Origin: Cladocopium goreaui
Lineage: Eukaryota > Sar > Dinophyceae > Suessiales > Symbiodiniaceae
Direction of reading: 5' to 3'
Assembly: GCA_947184155.2 (NCBI GenBank)
Contig: CAMXCT020000320.1
Span: forward strand, 107,501-171,500
DNA: 64,000 bases
A model generated the notes under the pieces. The model did not search any database. It was not told the origin of the DNA and worked only from the letters and a program-made list of their open reading frames with translations. Positions 1-13,020 of the stretch are shown here, one piece after another. The position numbers and the translations under genes are program-made. The number at the start of each line of letters is the position of its first letter. Position 1 is the stretch's first letter.

Positions 1-1540
1 GATAGATACCCCTTTTTGAGGGCAAGGAATGGCGGTTTGGAGAAAAGGAGAAAAAACGATAAGATCAAAACACACATAATCTATAACAATGAATAATATG
101 TATGTACAGTGTTTATTTATGTACAGATATGTAAAGTATGTATACATATATATATATATTATGTGTTTATACACGGTGTGTATATACATATATATATACA
201 TATACACAGTGCATATTGTTAACTTTCATAATTCAAGGAAATAAGAGAATTACACGGAAATACGGTTTAGATCGGTTTAGGACATGTGCCAACCAACAGT
301 TTTCAGCACAGTTTTACATTGAAATCCAGTTTGGCAGGGTTTTGAGCAAAATGTATTGAATCACATAACTGCAGCCATACACAAGGCTCATGTTGTGAAG
401 AAATTGGGTGACAAAACTAGTACAATTTCACAGCGTAGGCCAAAATAAAGTATGCGCAGAAGACAACAGGAGTCATAAAGAAACGCATGCAGGCACCTAA
501 AGAAATCATCCAAAGCTGGTTTTGGGCATGACCATGGTCAGCTGCTGGCAAGCAGCCATTTGAGAAATGATCTCCATTCTTCAAGTCGTCAATTCTTTGC
601 AATTGTGTTTGCAATTCTTATTTATATAAGTCTGTTAATGTTACTTATTTTTCTTGGTCTTTGGTTTTATATATATTTTACTATCTTTTTTTTGCAATCA
701 GAAGCCTTGCTGGCTGCACCAAGAAAGCCTATGAATCTTTAAAAAAGGCCCGCCGCAGGCACCACTTTTGAGCACATGGATTGTCGCCCAAAAAGTATTG
801 CTTCCGTCAATCCAAAAACATATGTTCAAAAACACTACAACTATGGATTTATTTGTTGATGTTTGTTTATATTCTTAATTTTATATAGTTTTATTCCTTT
901 TGTTCGTTGTATTTTTCACTTTGTATGCTTGTTACTTTTGTTCTTTGTGTTTATCTTTGTTTATCGCACTTTTTGTACTTACGGTTTTTTTTTTTATATG
1001 TATTTATATATGTTTACCTTTTCTATTGTTTTTTATTTTGTCAAGTGTTTGTTATTTTTTATCATTGTTTCTTTTCTGCATGTTTTTCTTATTTCCGCAG
1101 ACATTCCTTAGATTCAAGGCCAGCCCTTGAATTTACGGAATTTCCGCAGAAATACAAACAAAAATTAAGGAATAAAGAAATAAACAACATGTTTCTTTTT
1201 AATAACAAATAAAAAATACAAAAAAAAGTAAATGAAAACCAAAAAAAATGTTAAAAAAACATTTAAAGAAAAGACAAAAACATTTCATAGTTGCAATGTC
1301 AGTTTTTAAATTGCTTTCAGATTGACAGAAACAATGTTTTTTTGCCGACGATCCAAATGCTCCAAAGTGGCGCTTGCGGCGTGCCTTTTGTTTGATAGTC
1401 ATAGAGTCATAGGCTGCAAAAAAAGTAAAAAATACATTGAAAATAATCTGGGTTAAAAAAAAAAAACATGAGAAAAAAAAACAAATTTGTTGTGCAGCCC
1501 CTTTTTCAGCCAAGGACCCCTTACATGTGATTTGATGCAT
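1..1540. other. AT-rich stretch without a recognisable gene
   Basis: I see no protein-like reading frame. The region has TA/TG runs near 138-210, a long T-rich block at 860-1100 that gives a Phe/Leu/Tyr-only artefact ORF, and A-rich blocks near 1200-1260 and 1450-1490. Base composition is far more AT-rich than the supported genes later in the window. It reads as intergenic or intronic DNA. Confidence 0.6.
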
Positions 1541-1634
1541 TGTGCATATTGCATCACCTTATTTGCAGGGGCAGATCTTAAATTCATTTAAATTCAACCC
1601 CGCCACCTTGTTTACGAAAGTTAACAGTGTATGT

Positions 1635-1775
1635 ATGTATAATATATATATATATATGTGTATATATATATATACAGTCTATGTATGTATATATATATAT
1701 ATATACATATGGTATATAGTATATACAGTGTGTATACACAGTGTGTATAGGTATATATATATATATAAACGCACT
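1635..1775. repeat. TA/TATG microsatellite
   Basis: Alternating TA with interspersed TGTATG steps. It gives apparent Tyr/Ile ORFs on both strands, which are artefacts. Confidence 0.9.
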
Positions 1776-2334
1776 TTATATTTGTTCGTGTATTTGCATC
1801 TATGTGTATATGTTTGTGTGCATACACGCCACAACTCCCTTTTGTTAAGAGAAACGAATCTAGCACGCAAACTAATTCAGGCATGGGATTTGTTCCGTTT
1901 GATTCCATGACAGATTCAGTTGGTTAGGTCCCACATTCTTCCAGCACCCTGACGAGTGACTTGCGTGTGATTGCACGCATTGAAAATCTCGTGTACTTGC
2001 CATGCTAAGTGGCCATGGCCCTTCTTCCGTTTCCAGGCCAAGGAATCCAAATCTCAACACCACGTGTTTTTTTACCACGGCAAGTAGTGCATAACTGTCG
2101 TTGGACAAGGTTCTCTGTTTACCTTGTTCTGTCTAGATTCAATTTGCGCATACCTTGAGATTCCATCTACATTCTTGTTTCTGTATCTGAGGCTAATGCA
2201 AGACGGAAATCCAAGGAATCCAATCCAACGCTGCTCTACATTCAAGCGAAGGACAAGATGAGTCACTGAATGTGTGTGTGACAGACATAGCGAAACTCTA
2301 AATAGCCAAAGTTCCCAGTCAAAGGCTTGGCCAA

Positions 2335-2546
2335 ATGCCTTTCTTGCTTGTCCAGGATGGTGGAAGCCCCGAAGTGGTTGAAACGCTGCCCTACATTCCC
2401 ACCGAGGACAATGATGACAGATGGCTCTCCAGATAGTTCCATGAAATCCGCAACTTAAACTTGTCAATCAATGCCTTTCTTGCTTGTCCAGGATGGTGGA
2501 AGACACGAAGTGGTAGAAACGCTCCCCTACATTCCCACCGAGGACA
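2335..2546 (+). repeat. Duplicated coding-like block (two copies, 136 bp apart)
   Basis: Copy 1 begins with the ATG at 2335 and copy 2 with the ATG at 2471. Each runs about 76 bp with only a handful of substitutions. Both translate in the same frame to MPFLLVQDGG..EVVETLP followed by YIPTED. Several substitutions fall at third codon positions. After the shared part the copies diverge: copy 2 continues open to 2695 and copy 1 stops within about 10 codons. This could be a duplicated exon or a remnant of a repeated gene. I do not recognise the peptide. Confidence 0.55.
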
Positions 2547-2699
2547 AAGATGATCTCATAGACAGCTTGACGAAACTGCCACTTGAACCGTTTCGACATG
2601 TTTGGGTTTTACATCAAGGGCAAAACTTTTGTCCAGATCGCCATGTTATGGTTTTGTCGAATGCCGTTCTTGTAACTTATTTGTTCAGTCTATAGTATC

Positions 2700-5600
2700 A
2701 AGCCACCCTTGCGTGACAACAGGGCTCAACATGTGCAAACTGGAGCCATGGGAGCAGCGTTTTAGGCTACTGTATCTACTAATATCATCTAGTATCTACT
2801 ATCAAAAAATATCAAAAATATACATGTCAATATACACACTTACATACACTTACACCATAGTTCAACATCTTTCACGTATTTCTTTATTTAGAATTACGTG
2901 GACTTATATGAGACTCACTCAATGACCCTTGTGACCCTTGTGCTGGAGGAGGTCCAAGAACACATCGGATTTCCTCTGGTACCTGGAGCTCTTGCTGACC
3001 AGGACAGATTGGAACCGCAAAGCCATTGAGCATAGAAAAGCTGAATGAATAACTAATATATCATGATATATCACTGTTTGAATTCCGACATCCTTGATAG
3101 AGATTCGAATCTAGTTTGTCATCCCCGACTCAAACAGTCGCGTCCATTCATCGAACCGGATCTTAGAGTTTAGTTCGAGGGGCATGTCCGCATTAGCAAT
3201 GAGATGATCATGTTTCCGTGCCATGTATCCGCACCGCAGATGGTAACCCCCTCGTGAAAATGTATCCAACGTATGTCAAAAGGGTCATTTGATTAATCCA
3301 TGTTTCCTAAGTTTCCTACTGCAAAGTCTCATTCCCAGTTGTTTCTTGCTCTGCCTTAATTTTAATAATTTGTTTGGAGGGCCTGCAGGGGGGTATGTAT
3401 GTTTGCAAAGTGTCAGGATGGGCACACAAACCAAGAAGGGTTTGACCTGCTGCAGTGAATGCCGTGAGAGTTCCTCGAATTCCTGGCAAAGACTCTGGGA
3501 AACCAGTGCGGTCTTCAATGATAATGATGCCCATCCATTGTCCCCTTTCCATTGTTGAAGACATCGCGTTTCATCCTTTATGTAAACGGTATTTCCCTCG
3601 ACCAGGTCTGCAATGCATAGGGACCTTGGCAGAGCCGGGTCCTCCATTTGGTTTCTTGCCAGTCAGGATCTATGGTCCCAACATGTCCCAACCACGCAGG
3701 TGTGGTGATCATCATTTGTCCAACTAAAAGGTGTCTGTAAATTATTGTAAATGTCTATGAATTCGATTATTGAGGTATGCCAAGTATTGGGCAAACCATG
3801 GCAAACCATGGCAAACCCATATCATTTGGTGCTCGCTTCAGTCGTGAATTCTGCCTAGATGGCATTACAACTGCCATGTGTGTCAAGCCTTTCACCGAAG
3901 ATGCGTTGTGGCTCTAAAAAGTTGGCAGATCTGAATTACGTTCATTGTTTGAGAGGATCAAGCACTGTTGACACGGAAATGAACCTGGCTTCAGAAGAAG
4001 AAGTTTCCATTTGTCGTCCTTGGACTGGTTGGGCTGGACCCTCGAACTTGGGGACCCCCTAAAGTTCTAAAGCAAGGATTTTTTGTGGAAACCAACATGT
4101 TTGCGGATGGCCCGGATGGCCCATCTTCCGCTCTTTGGCTCGATCAGTAAACCATGGACCGATGACGGCACCCTCTGAGGAACGGCTTGATGGCCACTGT
4201 GTGACCAGACCCGTAAATGGTTGTTTGCAATTGGCTGATACAAGTGGTGATTTCATGGCAGTTCAACTACTGGTACCAGAGGTGGTTCGCGATATTTTCA
4301 TGTGTGGACGTGGCTGAGAGCAATTTGCCCAAAATCGGATGGTTTAGTCCTCAAAATGACCAGGCATTGGTCCATGACTGTCAGGATGATGGCGAAGGCG
4401 CAGCCGCCAAGGGGCATGCAGCGCTCCTGAAGTTCGCCTCTTCTTCTTCAAAGGCGGTCCTGACAGCTTGCAAAGGGACCAGTTGGATCCCGTTGTTGGT
4501 GTTTTTGGGGTCGAATGATTCAATAATGGTTTGGTGGTCAAATACTCAAAAAGTTGGATGAGTCCCTCTTGGTGGAGGATTCGGACGCAACCCTCTGAAA
4601 TGCTCATTGTGTAGTAGGCGACAGCATAATGATATTGGCAGACATTCGCCACAGGTATTCCAGCAGATTTTGAACACCTGCCCAGTTCCGCATCGGAAGG
4701 CAGCAGGGACTTTGTCCGAGGAGGTGACGTTGTCTGAGGAGTTGGAAGGCCGGATTTGGGCACATGCTTGGATTGAATGATGCATTGTGCATAGGTTTTT
4801 GTCCTAAGATGACATGTGTCCAAATAATCTCCCATATGGCCAATTCAATCCAATATGCATCAATATTCTATAATGTGTATGTATATATATACATATATGT
4901 ATTGCATTGATGATTCAATGATGCAATGATAAACCATGATAAATGATAAACGATTAGATTTCAGGGCATCCTAGTTTTGGTCAGACCCGCCAAGATTCAG
5001 CAGCCTCAGGCATCATTCGGGGCCTCGCCGAGAACGGGGCCGCCTCTCAGCTGAAGCAGAAACGGGACGGGTCCAACGGGTCCTTAAGCGATCCAATGGG
5101 TCCAACGGCGCAGGCTGCATGCTATCCTTGGGACGCGTTAAGGATACTACTCGCTGGCACCTTAGTGGCTGCTGAAAGCCCCACCGAGCCCGGCCCCTGG
5201 GCATCCCTGGGCGGCACGTTTTAGGCCGCAAAATTGGAGAAAGTCCTTGCAGACTTTTGGCGGGAAGCACCTGATTTAAAACTTCGTGAAGGTGAGGAGT
5301 TCTTGCCGTTTTCACATGTTTTCACACGGAATGTGGCTTGAATCAGCAATTTCCATTGTGTTCCTCTTTTCGTTTCCCATGTTTCCCCATAGTATTTGAA
5401 TGTGAGTGGTCCAAAAGGCTGAAGGGTTCGAGTCCACTGTGCACAGGTGAAACCTTTGGCGCTGCAGTGGAACCACTGACGCGGTCATTGCTGGAACCAC
5501 GAAGAGAAGGTCGTTGGCCCAGTGCGGCGTCAAGATGTGGATCAAGCCTTTGGGTACCAAGTGGAGTGGAAAATCTATGTGGTATTGGCATGATTCTGGT

Positions 5601-8230
5601 ATGATGCTGACTACAAATCAGACCCAACCATGACCATCCTGGAGTAGCTAGACTGTGGAAATTCTAAATAATCAAATCGTCGAAAGCTTTGAAATTGGTA
5701 AAACCATTTACAGCTAACAGATATACCACGTGAGTTTACTGCATATACCCTCATTTTTGGACAAACCCAAATTTGGACAAACCCAAATCACATTTTTTGT
5801 GGATCAAATCCCTATACACTTTGGTTGGTGAAAACCCCATTTTTCATGGTTAAATCAGTTAAATCAGTTAAATCCCCCAGTCACCATCTGGCCTCGCAAG
5901 GCGCTCCATGGACCACCCAACGGCTCTGCGAACTGCTGGCAGAACCTCGAAGTGGCTACAAATCAACCAGGACTGGGACCAAAAATCATCACCTGAAACG
6001 GGGGTTTCCATAAATGGTGGTACGACAAAATGGATGGTTTATAATGGAAAATCTTATTAAAATTGATGATTTAGGGGTACCCCCCATGTCAGGAAACCCC
6101 CAAACGTGATGAAGCGTGGCTTTGTTGATGTTGGCAGAAATCTACACCTCTCTTTTGTATCCACTTGAAGAAATCCAAGCCAATGTGGCAAGGGGTTGAG
6201 GTTTTGAGCCAACAGAAGAATGGAAAGAATCAGGACTTAACCAAGAACAATGGGATTGAGCCGCAGGAACTGGACTGTCATGCCACCAAACACGAGGATA
6301 TCACCCGAAATGGCAATACACCTGCGACAGTTGTGTGACACGATGAAAGTAATAGCGGAGCAATCCAGCAGAGCACACAATGATTCCATTGAAAGTTCCA
6401 AGAAGCAAGCAGTTTCCATGCGTTTTTGATGCTAAAAGCTACCAAGTATATGGGAGATCCAGTGAATCAGATTGACAGGAACCACATGCAAGTTTTCCAA
6501 GCTAAAAGCATGTTAGAAGTTACCTCCCTACCAGTGGCAGTTAGGATGGAGAATAAATTTGCACCAGTTGTTTTTGTTTATGTTTTTTTAATATATCAGA
6601 AATCCACAAGTTCAGAACATGCTATACACTGCTGATGGACCATTGGTCAAAGTGTGTGTGTTTTTGGAAGTTGCATTGTTTATCCGTACTGCAATGATGC
6701 AGCAGAAAGAAGTGTGCCAGAAACATCCAAAGAATCTGATGGCACAGCCAGGAAGTACATCTATGCACTTCAAAGAGCTATTTTGATCACCACGACCGAG
6801 GAGGTGGATTCAATGGGGCGCCAATTGACCCACAAGACTAACGATTCGTTCTGTCGATGAAACTTGATGGTGTCGAGGATCTGAAGATATCTGAACCCAT
6901 CCCATTTGAAGATCATTCTGAGTCGTGGAGCATCGTGGAGCCACAGCATGGCAGGCATTGGCTCCCCGTCCTTTAGCGCTGACACCACGGAGTCGTGGTC
7001 TCAGCAGAATTCCAGAGCAAAAGCATGGGAAATCCATGGAAAAGTTTGGAAAGGGAGATCTATCAGAGGGGAACACCGTGGAACACTTGAGCATCCCCTG
7101 AAAAATCATCGAAATTGGGATGGGGACTTAAACTCGAAGACATCCCCAGTCTCAAATCATGCCCTCGCGCCGACGCCTCTTAGGTTACTTCGAAGGTGCA
7201 GCTGGAGCTGAAATGGAGGCCCTCCCACTTCAGCCACATTCAGCCACCCTGATGTCTTTTTTCGTGGTCTTACAATGTCTTACATGTTTTTTTCGAGGCA
7301 TTGGGATATCTCGTTTTCGCAGCTGTTCCATACCGTGTGATTACGTTCATCTTGATTTCATATGCTTCAATTTCTTGAAAATCGGTTGTTTCCCATTTGA
7401 TGTGATTTGCTACAGCCAACCAGACACATGTTCAACTGTTCATGCCCTTCCGTCAAAAGCAAGTGGCACCCACTGAAGGGCAGAGCCGAGGGTACAGCCG
7501 TCGGAGCGGCAGACGCGGAAGGCGTCTCAACTGTTCGGTGAATCGGCAAATGATATCTTGAAGCTATGACTGGAAATAAACCAAGGGCTGCGTACCACAG
7601 GCTTGTCATTCTGTTTGTGTCTTTCTTTGTTGTGTGTTCATGATTTTACTGCGTTTCAGGAACAGTTTTTACAGCAACGCCATGGAAAGAACAATGGTCC
7701 ACCAGAACGACACGCGTTTCGTTATTCGATTTTGTCATTGTTATTGTTTGCGCAAGCACTTTGAGAATGTTGTGGACATCGCCAATCTAGATCCCTCTCA
7801 AAACAGCCCCAGCGTGCAACGGATGAAGGAAAACTCATTTCGACACGATAATACAATATAATACATACATAATGTCTTTGACACAGTTTGACATTGTTTT
7901 TGAATACAACAGGAGGAGTCTAGAGTGTCAAAACTAACAAATGGGGGGATATACTATAGCAATCTATAGCAAACATATGCAAGGTCAAGATATGCAGCAC
8001 AAGTGATTGATCCTGAAACCCATCAAGTCCAGCAACAGCCCTGCTAGGCAAAGTGGCGTTGGACTCAGAGCAAGGGGAGGCCGACCCTGCAGAACCGGGG
8101 ATGGGAGACCTGCTGAGCTGGGCCAGCAAGTTTGGCCTTAAAAATAATACCAAAAGCTTCAAATAACAACTATACATAAACATACATAAACTGTTACATA
8201 ATATACATGATATTACATACGTATATATAT
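2700..8230. other. Low-gene region with isolated exon-like frames
   Basis: No domain is recognisable on either strand. The most protein-like pieces are: minus strand about 3400-3647 (starts MEDPALPRSLC); plus strand 5010-5225, an open frame without ATG containing LAENGAASQLKQK; and plus strand 5443-5570, containing GETFGAAVEPLTRSLLEPRR. They may be short exons of unrecognised genes or chance. TA/TATG repeats sit near 4870-4905. A CCCAAATTTGGACAAA-type short duplication lies at 5750-5790 and a triple GTTAAATCA repeat at 5849-5875. Confidence 0.4.
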
Positions 8231-8232
8231 TT

Positions 8233-8260
8233 ACAAACTGGTAGCGGTTCTCTCTATTCT
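8233..8260 (-). repeat. LTR-end fragment
   Basis: On the minus strand this carries ACCGCTACCAGTTTGTAA. The same 18 bases occur at 13035-13052, directly beside a primer-binding-site-like sequence. I read it as the 3' terminus of a mostly deleted long terminal repeat belonging to the minus-strand retroelement remnant whose integrase lies immediately to the right. What is seen is the 18-bp identity; the LTR assignment is inference. Confidence 0.5.
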
Positions 8261-8276
8261 CACCTTCTACACCTTG

Positions 8277-8776
8277 ATGGTCGCCTCGACCTGCTGCGGA
8301 TGTCATAGCTCTGCAAAAATTGACCAAACTCCTCTCCGCAGAATTCGCCACTGTCATGCACCAAAGTTCCTGGGGGACCTGCCCATTGAATCCAGTGACG
8401 AGTTACCAATAGTGCCATGGTTTCACACTTGGGTCTGTGTTCACGCGGAAAGGCAATTTGATAATTGGAGGCCATATCTATTATCATGTCAAATGTGATA
8501 AAAAGGAAAGTTCTGGCCAGATTCATGTGTCCATGTAACGGCATCCATGGCAACAACATCATTGAATTGACGGCTTCCCCCAAGGCGGCTTGGTCTAGCC
8601 AATTTTGGCTTCTGGTGCTCGAAACACGCCGGACGGCGCATATCCCGAATCCCTTCTGTCGGATTTGCCTGTGTTCTGGCCTCTTGTCTTGCTGGGCCCT
8701 GCGGTGCCTTCCTGGTTGGAGTGGTCGTGGGCGGTTGCCTCGTCTGTTGGTTTGGCTTCTCGTCCTGCGATGGCAT
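8277..8776 (-). pseudogene. Retrotransposon integrase core (rve) remnant, frameshifted
   Basis: Read right to left, one frame (8776-8489) gives a basic linker, then FNDVVAMDAVTWT with the first catalytic Asp of the DDE triad. The next frame (to about 8277) gives IDMASNYQIAFP and then a Trp-rich piece ending GPPGTLVHDSGEFCGEEF, which holds the second catalytic Asp. The two frames join near 8490-8510 and need a frameshift. The third catalytic acidic residue and everything downstream (C-terminal integrase, reverse transcriptase, RNase H) are absent. The order and residues fit Ty1/copia- or Ty3/gypsy-type integrases. The upstream HHCC zinc-binding half is not clear. It is broken and cannot encode a working enzyme. 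An LTR-end fragment follows within about 20 bases, so the 3' half of the element was lost. Confidence 0.75.
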
Positions 8777-8959
8777 CGACCGTGTTACTGCTTCGTCTCG
8801 GTCCCGTCGGTTCGTGAGACCTCGGGTCTCTTGTCGTTGGGTTGGTCAACGTAGAGGTATGTGTCCGAGAAAGGGATGGAAATGTCGCTTGTTGTCTCGA
8901 GTCAATAGAGGTTCAAAGGTTGCTTCTCGTCAATGAACTGTTTCTCCCTCTTCCAAGTT

Positions 8960-11081
8960 CACTCCCTTGAATGGTCTCTGCAGAGGCGGCGGGGGAAGTC
9001 ACACTGAACAAGACTTGTTGAAAGGGTTGCAGGAATTGCTCCAGAAATTCAACACTTCCAATGATAAACCTGGCGGCCTTGATAGCAAGGGTAAAGGTAA
9101 ACCTACCACTGACCATACCGGTAAGGGTAAGGTAAACCTCCTTCTGCTTCGGGTTTGGGTGACAGTTTTGGTCCCAAAAAGTTTCTAAGGGGTCCGATGG
9201 AGTGTCGGGACATGACTCTCCAAAAGCCTGTTGCGTCACTTGGTGTACTGAGACTCAGATGGCTGAACCTCGAAACTTAGACCAGGTTCACAAAATCACC
9301 AAGGCCTACGCGTTGGTATGTTCAGTTGCTAAGGGTAAGACTGAGCCTCCACTTGAAAATGCTTCTGAGCCTCCACTTGAAAATGCTTCCAAGCATCTGC
9401 TGCCAGCAAACGATGCGCGGGTTTGGGAGAGTTTTGGGCTTACCCCTTAGCGAATCATTACCCTCAACTTCCTAGCTGCTCTACTTCGTCTCCTGCTCCG
9501 AAGGTGGAGCGTGCCTTGGCAACACTTAGAGTTCAGGTACCACAGCGCATGCTCCAGCCAGATGGATGGCGCAATGTGGTTCGTAGTCCTGCGGCTACCT
9601 TGAGGACAGCTATTCCCCCGACAGTTTATCACAGCACCTTTAGGTGGGCACAAGTTGGCCAGAAAACCAAATACGGTGGTGAGGAAACAGTGTTGGAGGG
9701 GTATGTGAAAGTGGACAAACAATGAGTTTTTGACATCCTACATAAGTCCGGGTCCAAGGGTCTTTTCCTGTCTCAAACTTCAAGGGATAACCCTAACCCC
9801 CCCGAAAGTTTCTTGGGTTTATCGTGTTGCCAGCGAATCAGACTTTCAATATATGGCACGAGTCCAGCAGATTGCTTTCGCCAAGCAAGCTCCCCTCAAG
9901 TTTAGAGTTGGGGGAGGAGCCTGTCTGGGTCTGGTTGGGATTGACTCAGGTGATGAGAAGCCACGTTTGTGGCAAGTAACAAATGTGCCCTCTAAGTGGG
10001 CGGCGCAGGATGTGGTGAGATGTTTGGAGGGAGCTGGCTGTGAGGACGGCCTGCTAAAGGCCTACCTTGGATGGTTCTCTCCAAAGTTAAAGTTCAAATA
10101 GAATTCCAAAACGTTCAGGTCTTTGGGATTGAGAGCAACGGTCTTTACTTGACGCTTAGCAAGCCACCCCCGAAACAGTCCATAACTGGAAAGAAATCTG
10201 TGCCGGCAGGTAGTTGGCAGCACAAAGACTCTCCGCCTGTTGTGACTGCGGATGTTGAAACTGCAAGAACTGAAGTCACACAAGGGAACGACCTGTTGTT
10301 GCGACTGGGAAAAAAACACAAACCCGAAATTCAACTCCTCTGCCTTTTGAAGTTGTGGACTGTGGGGGTGCAGGAAACTGTGGCTACTGCGATGATGCTG
10401 AGCAAAAATGTTCCTCTTGCGGAGGCCAGGAACCAGGTTGAGGCTGCAACCAAACTTTGCAGGCAGATGTGTACACGCACCTACTAAGGCACTGTGAGGA
10501 TTACGACCCCCTCTGGACTGCAAACGACCAAGAAACTGAGGTCACGGCCGGGGGTGCGATCCCTGAAAATTTTCAGGATTGGGCCGAGTCGGTCAAAAGG
10601 GACGGGCAATGGCTTTGTGGGATGACCTTGGAAGCAATCACAAAGAGATGTGGTATCCGTATTGTGGAAGAAAAAGCTGACGGTTCGGCTGTCCCTTATG
10701 TGTTTGGACCCAACAAGAAACGCGAATTTCCTGATGTTCTCTACCTGAAAGACAAGCACTTTCAGCTGGTGACAAAACAGGAAGGACATGTTTTCCCTAT
10801 GGGATGGGAAAAAAATTAAAACACAAATGAATACAAACGATGCGTCCAGACTTCATTTCAAGGGTGCGGGGAAATGGTGGGCTGACACCACACCTTCGGG
10901 CAAAAGCTCTGTGAAATCTGGGGTGAACAAGGGTAGTACTCCTGCGGCCTCTAAGGTTTCCTCAGCAGCACCGGCCTCCCAACTAAGGTTTTGGAGCAAA
11001 TCTTCACCAAGCAAAGTTTCGGATAGCAGCCATGTGACACCGCACGTGCTCGATAGTGAAAAAAACGGGACCGATTTTTAG
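8960..11081 (+). pseudogene. Decayed retroelement ORF with C-terminal OTU protease-like domain
   Basis: A chain of plus-strand frames that only make sense when joined across at least five frameshifts. From the left: a Gly/Lys-rich start with QDLLKGLQELLQKF and KGKGK (8980-9135); a middle part with LDQVHKITKAYAL (9260-9320) containing a 24-bp tandem duplication at 9332-9380; VLEGYVKVDK (9690-9720); then LWQVTNVPSKW (9968-10000). At 10355-10387 the frame reads VDCGGAGNCGY, matching the OTU Asp/Gly-Asn-Cys nucleophile motif. After two shifts, 10560-10800 gives a GMTLEAITKRCGIRI helix/strand pair and the motif DKHFQLV with the expected catalytic His at 10757-10759. OTU domains are cysteine proteases or deubiquitinases and occur in some eukaryotic retroelement proteins. 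I infer a LINE or LTR ORF1/gag-like protein. No endonuclease or reverse transcriptase follows. It is clearly non-functional as it stands. Confidence 0.6.
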
Positions 11082-11270
11082 CCCCAAAATAAAAAAAACT
11101 TTAGCCCTGAAATGTTTTTTAGCCACGTAAATAGGTTTAGTCGCGAAAAGTCGTTAACATCTTGGCCTCGAAAACAAAAACACAAAGGAAAAAGAAAAAA
11201 TATTTTTAAAAAAAAATATATATATATATATAATAATTAAAAAAAGTAAAAACGAAAAAAATATTTCTTG
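11082..11270. other. A-rich tail and TA run after the OTU pseudogene
   Basis: Runs of A (AAAAAAAC, GAAAAAAAT) and TATATATA follow the last coding-like frame. They could be a degraded 3' tail of the plus-strand retroelement. No gene is seen. Confidence 0.4.
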
Positions 11271-11274
11271 GTAC

Positions 11275-12770
11275 AATATTATGATTTCTCGGTGAGGTTT
11301 GATGTTTTTTTATCCTACAATTTGATGATTTCTCGACACACTTTGATGATTTCTCGGTACAATGTGATTATTTTTCGGTACAAAATGAAGATTTCTCGGT
11401 ACAATACGATGATTACTCGGTAAAATTTGATGATTTCTCGGTACAATATGATGATTTATTCTCGGTACAATTTGATGATTTTTTTGGTACAACCTTATGG
11501 TTTCTGCGTACAATATGATTTTTTTCGAGCAGAAAATTTGATTATTCTTCGATATAATGTAAGGATTTCTGGGTGCAATACGATGATTACTCCGTACCAT
11601 ATGATGATTTCTCGGCACAATTTGATGATTTCTCGCTACAATTTGATGATTTTTCGGTACAAAATGATGATTTCTCGGTACAATATGATGATTTCTCGGT
11701 ACAATATGATGATTTCTCGGTAAAATATGATGATTTCTCGGTACAATGTCATGATTTCTCGGTACAAGTTGATGATTTTTTTGGTACAACATTATGGTTT
11801 CTCCGTACAATTTGATGATTTTTCGTACCGAAATTTGATGATTCTTCGATATAATCTGAAGATTTCTCGGTGCAATACGATGATTATACTCCGTACATCT
11901 CCGTACCATATGATGATTTCTCGGTACAAGTTCATGACTTTTTGGTACCATACGATGATTACTCGGTAAAATATGATGATTTCTCGCTACAATATTATGA
12001 TTTTTCGGTACAATATGATGATTTCCCCGACGAAAAAATGATGATTTCTCGATACAATATGATGATTTCTCGGTAAAATATGATGTTTTTTCGGTACAAG
12101 TGGATGATTTTCTTCGTTACAATATGAAGATTTCTCGGTACAATACGATGATTACTCGGTAAAATTTGATGATTTCTCGGTACGGTTTGCTGTTGTTTTC
12201 TTTCTACAATTTGATGATTTCTTACACTTTGATGATTTTTGGGACAATATGATGATTTCTCGCTACAATTTGATGCTTTCTCGCTACAACATGATGATTT
12301 TTCGGTACAACATGATGATTTTTCGGTACCATATATGATGATTTCTCGGTAAAATATGATGATTTCTCGTTACAATTCGATGATTTCGGTACAATTTGAT
12401 TTTTGCCGGTACAATATGATGATTTTTCGGTACAATATGATGATTTCTCGGTATACAATTTGATTTTTTCCGGTACAATATGATGATTTCTCGGTACAAT
12501 ATGATGATTTCTCGGTACAACCTGATTTGTTCCGGTACAATATGATGATTTCTCGGTACAATATGATGATTTCATATGATTTCTCGGTACGGTTTGATGC
12601 TTTCTCTGTACAACATGATGCTTTTTCCCTTGCAATCTGATGATTTTTCGGTACAACGTGATGATTTCTCGCTACAATTTGATGCTTTCTCGATACAATA
12701 CCGTAGATATGGTGATTTCTCTTTACAATTTGATGCTTTCTCGGATCCAAATGATCATTTTTCGGCTCTT
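11275..12770. repeat. 21-bp minisatellite, about 70 degenerate copies
   Basis: The consensus unit is ATGATGATTTCTCGGTACAAT, with frequent one- to three-base variants and a few longer interruptions. Because 21 is a multiple of three, every frame repeats a heptapeptide (plus strand YDDFSVQ or MISRYNM, minus strand PRNHHIV). This produces apparent ORFs of up to 213 residues on both strands, which I treat as artefacts. The array sits inside the retroelement remnant, between the OTU pseudogene and the gag-like fragment. Confidence 0.95.
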
Positions 12771-12775
12771 GAGCT

Positions 12776-12983
12776 TTTCGGCATCAAGTGTCACCACCTT
12801 CGAGAACGCTGTGCCTTCACACAAAAGACAGGCGTGTTCTTTCGGCCAGATGTTGGCCAAAAAAACCAGTCGACGGGTGTGCTCATTGACATCCGTCTCA
12901 CCCGGCGAAAACTTCGGTATCAGATGCTCCATGGAAGATTTGTCGATCCCTGCTGGCTGACCTCCTGGATCTCTCCTTTCCAC
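12776..12983 (-). pseudogene. Gag-like fragment of an LTR retrotransposon
   Basis: On the minus strand the frame contains IPKFSPGETDVNEHTRRLVF, then LANIWPKEHACLLCEGTAF and SKVVTLDAEKLK. This pattern, a charged helix followed by a compact WP and CEGTAF block, is what I associate with N-terminal Gag of copia-like elements in dinoflagellates (recognition from memory, not searched). It is cut at its 3' side by the 21-bp minisatellite. It lies about 40 bases downstream (minus sense) of a primer-binding-site-like sequence and in the same orientation as the integrase remnant at 8277-8776. It is probably the 5' end of that element. Confidence 0.5.
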
Positions 12984-13020
12984 TGCAGCAGCTTTTCCAG
13001 CAAAGCAGTGAAGAGCCGTA

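Noticed and set aside
11310-11951. 213-codon minus ORF repeating PRNHHIV
   Set aside because: Product of the 21-bp minisatellite; equivalent frames exist on the plus strand.
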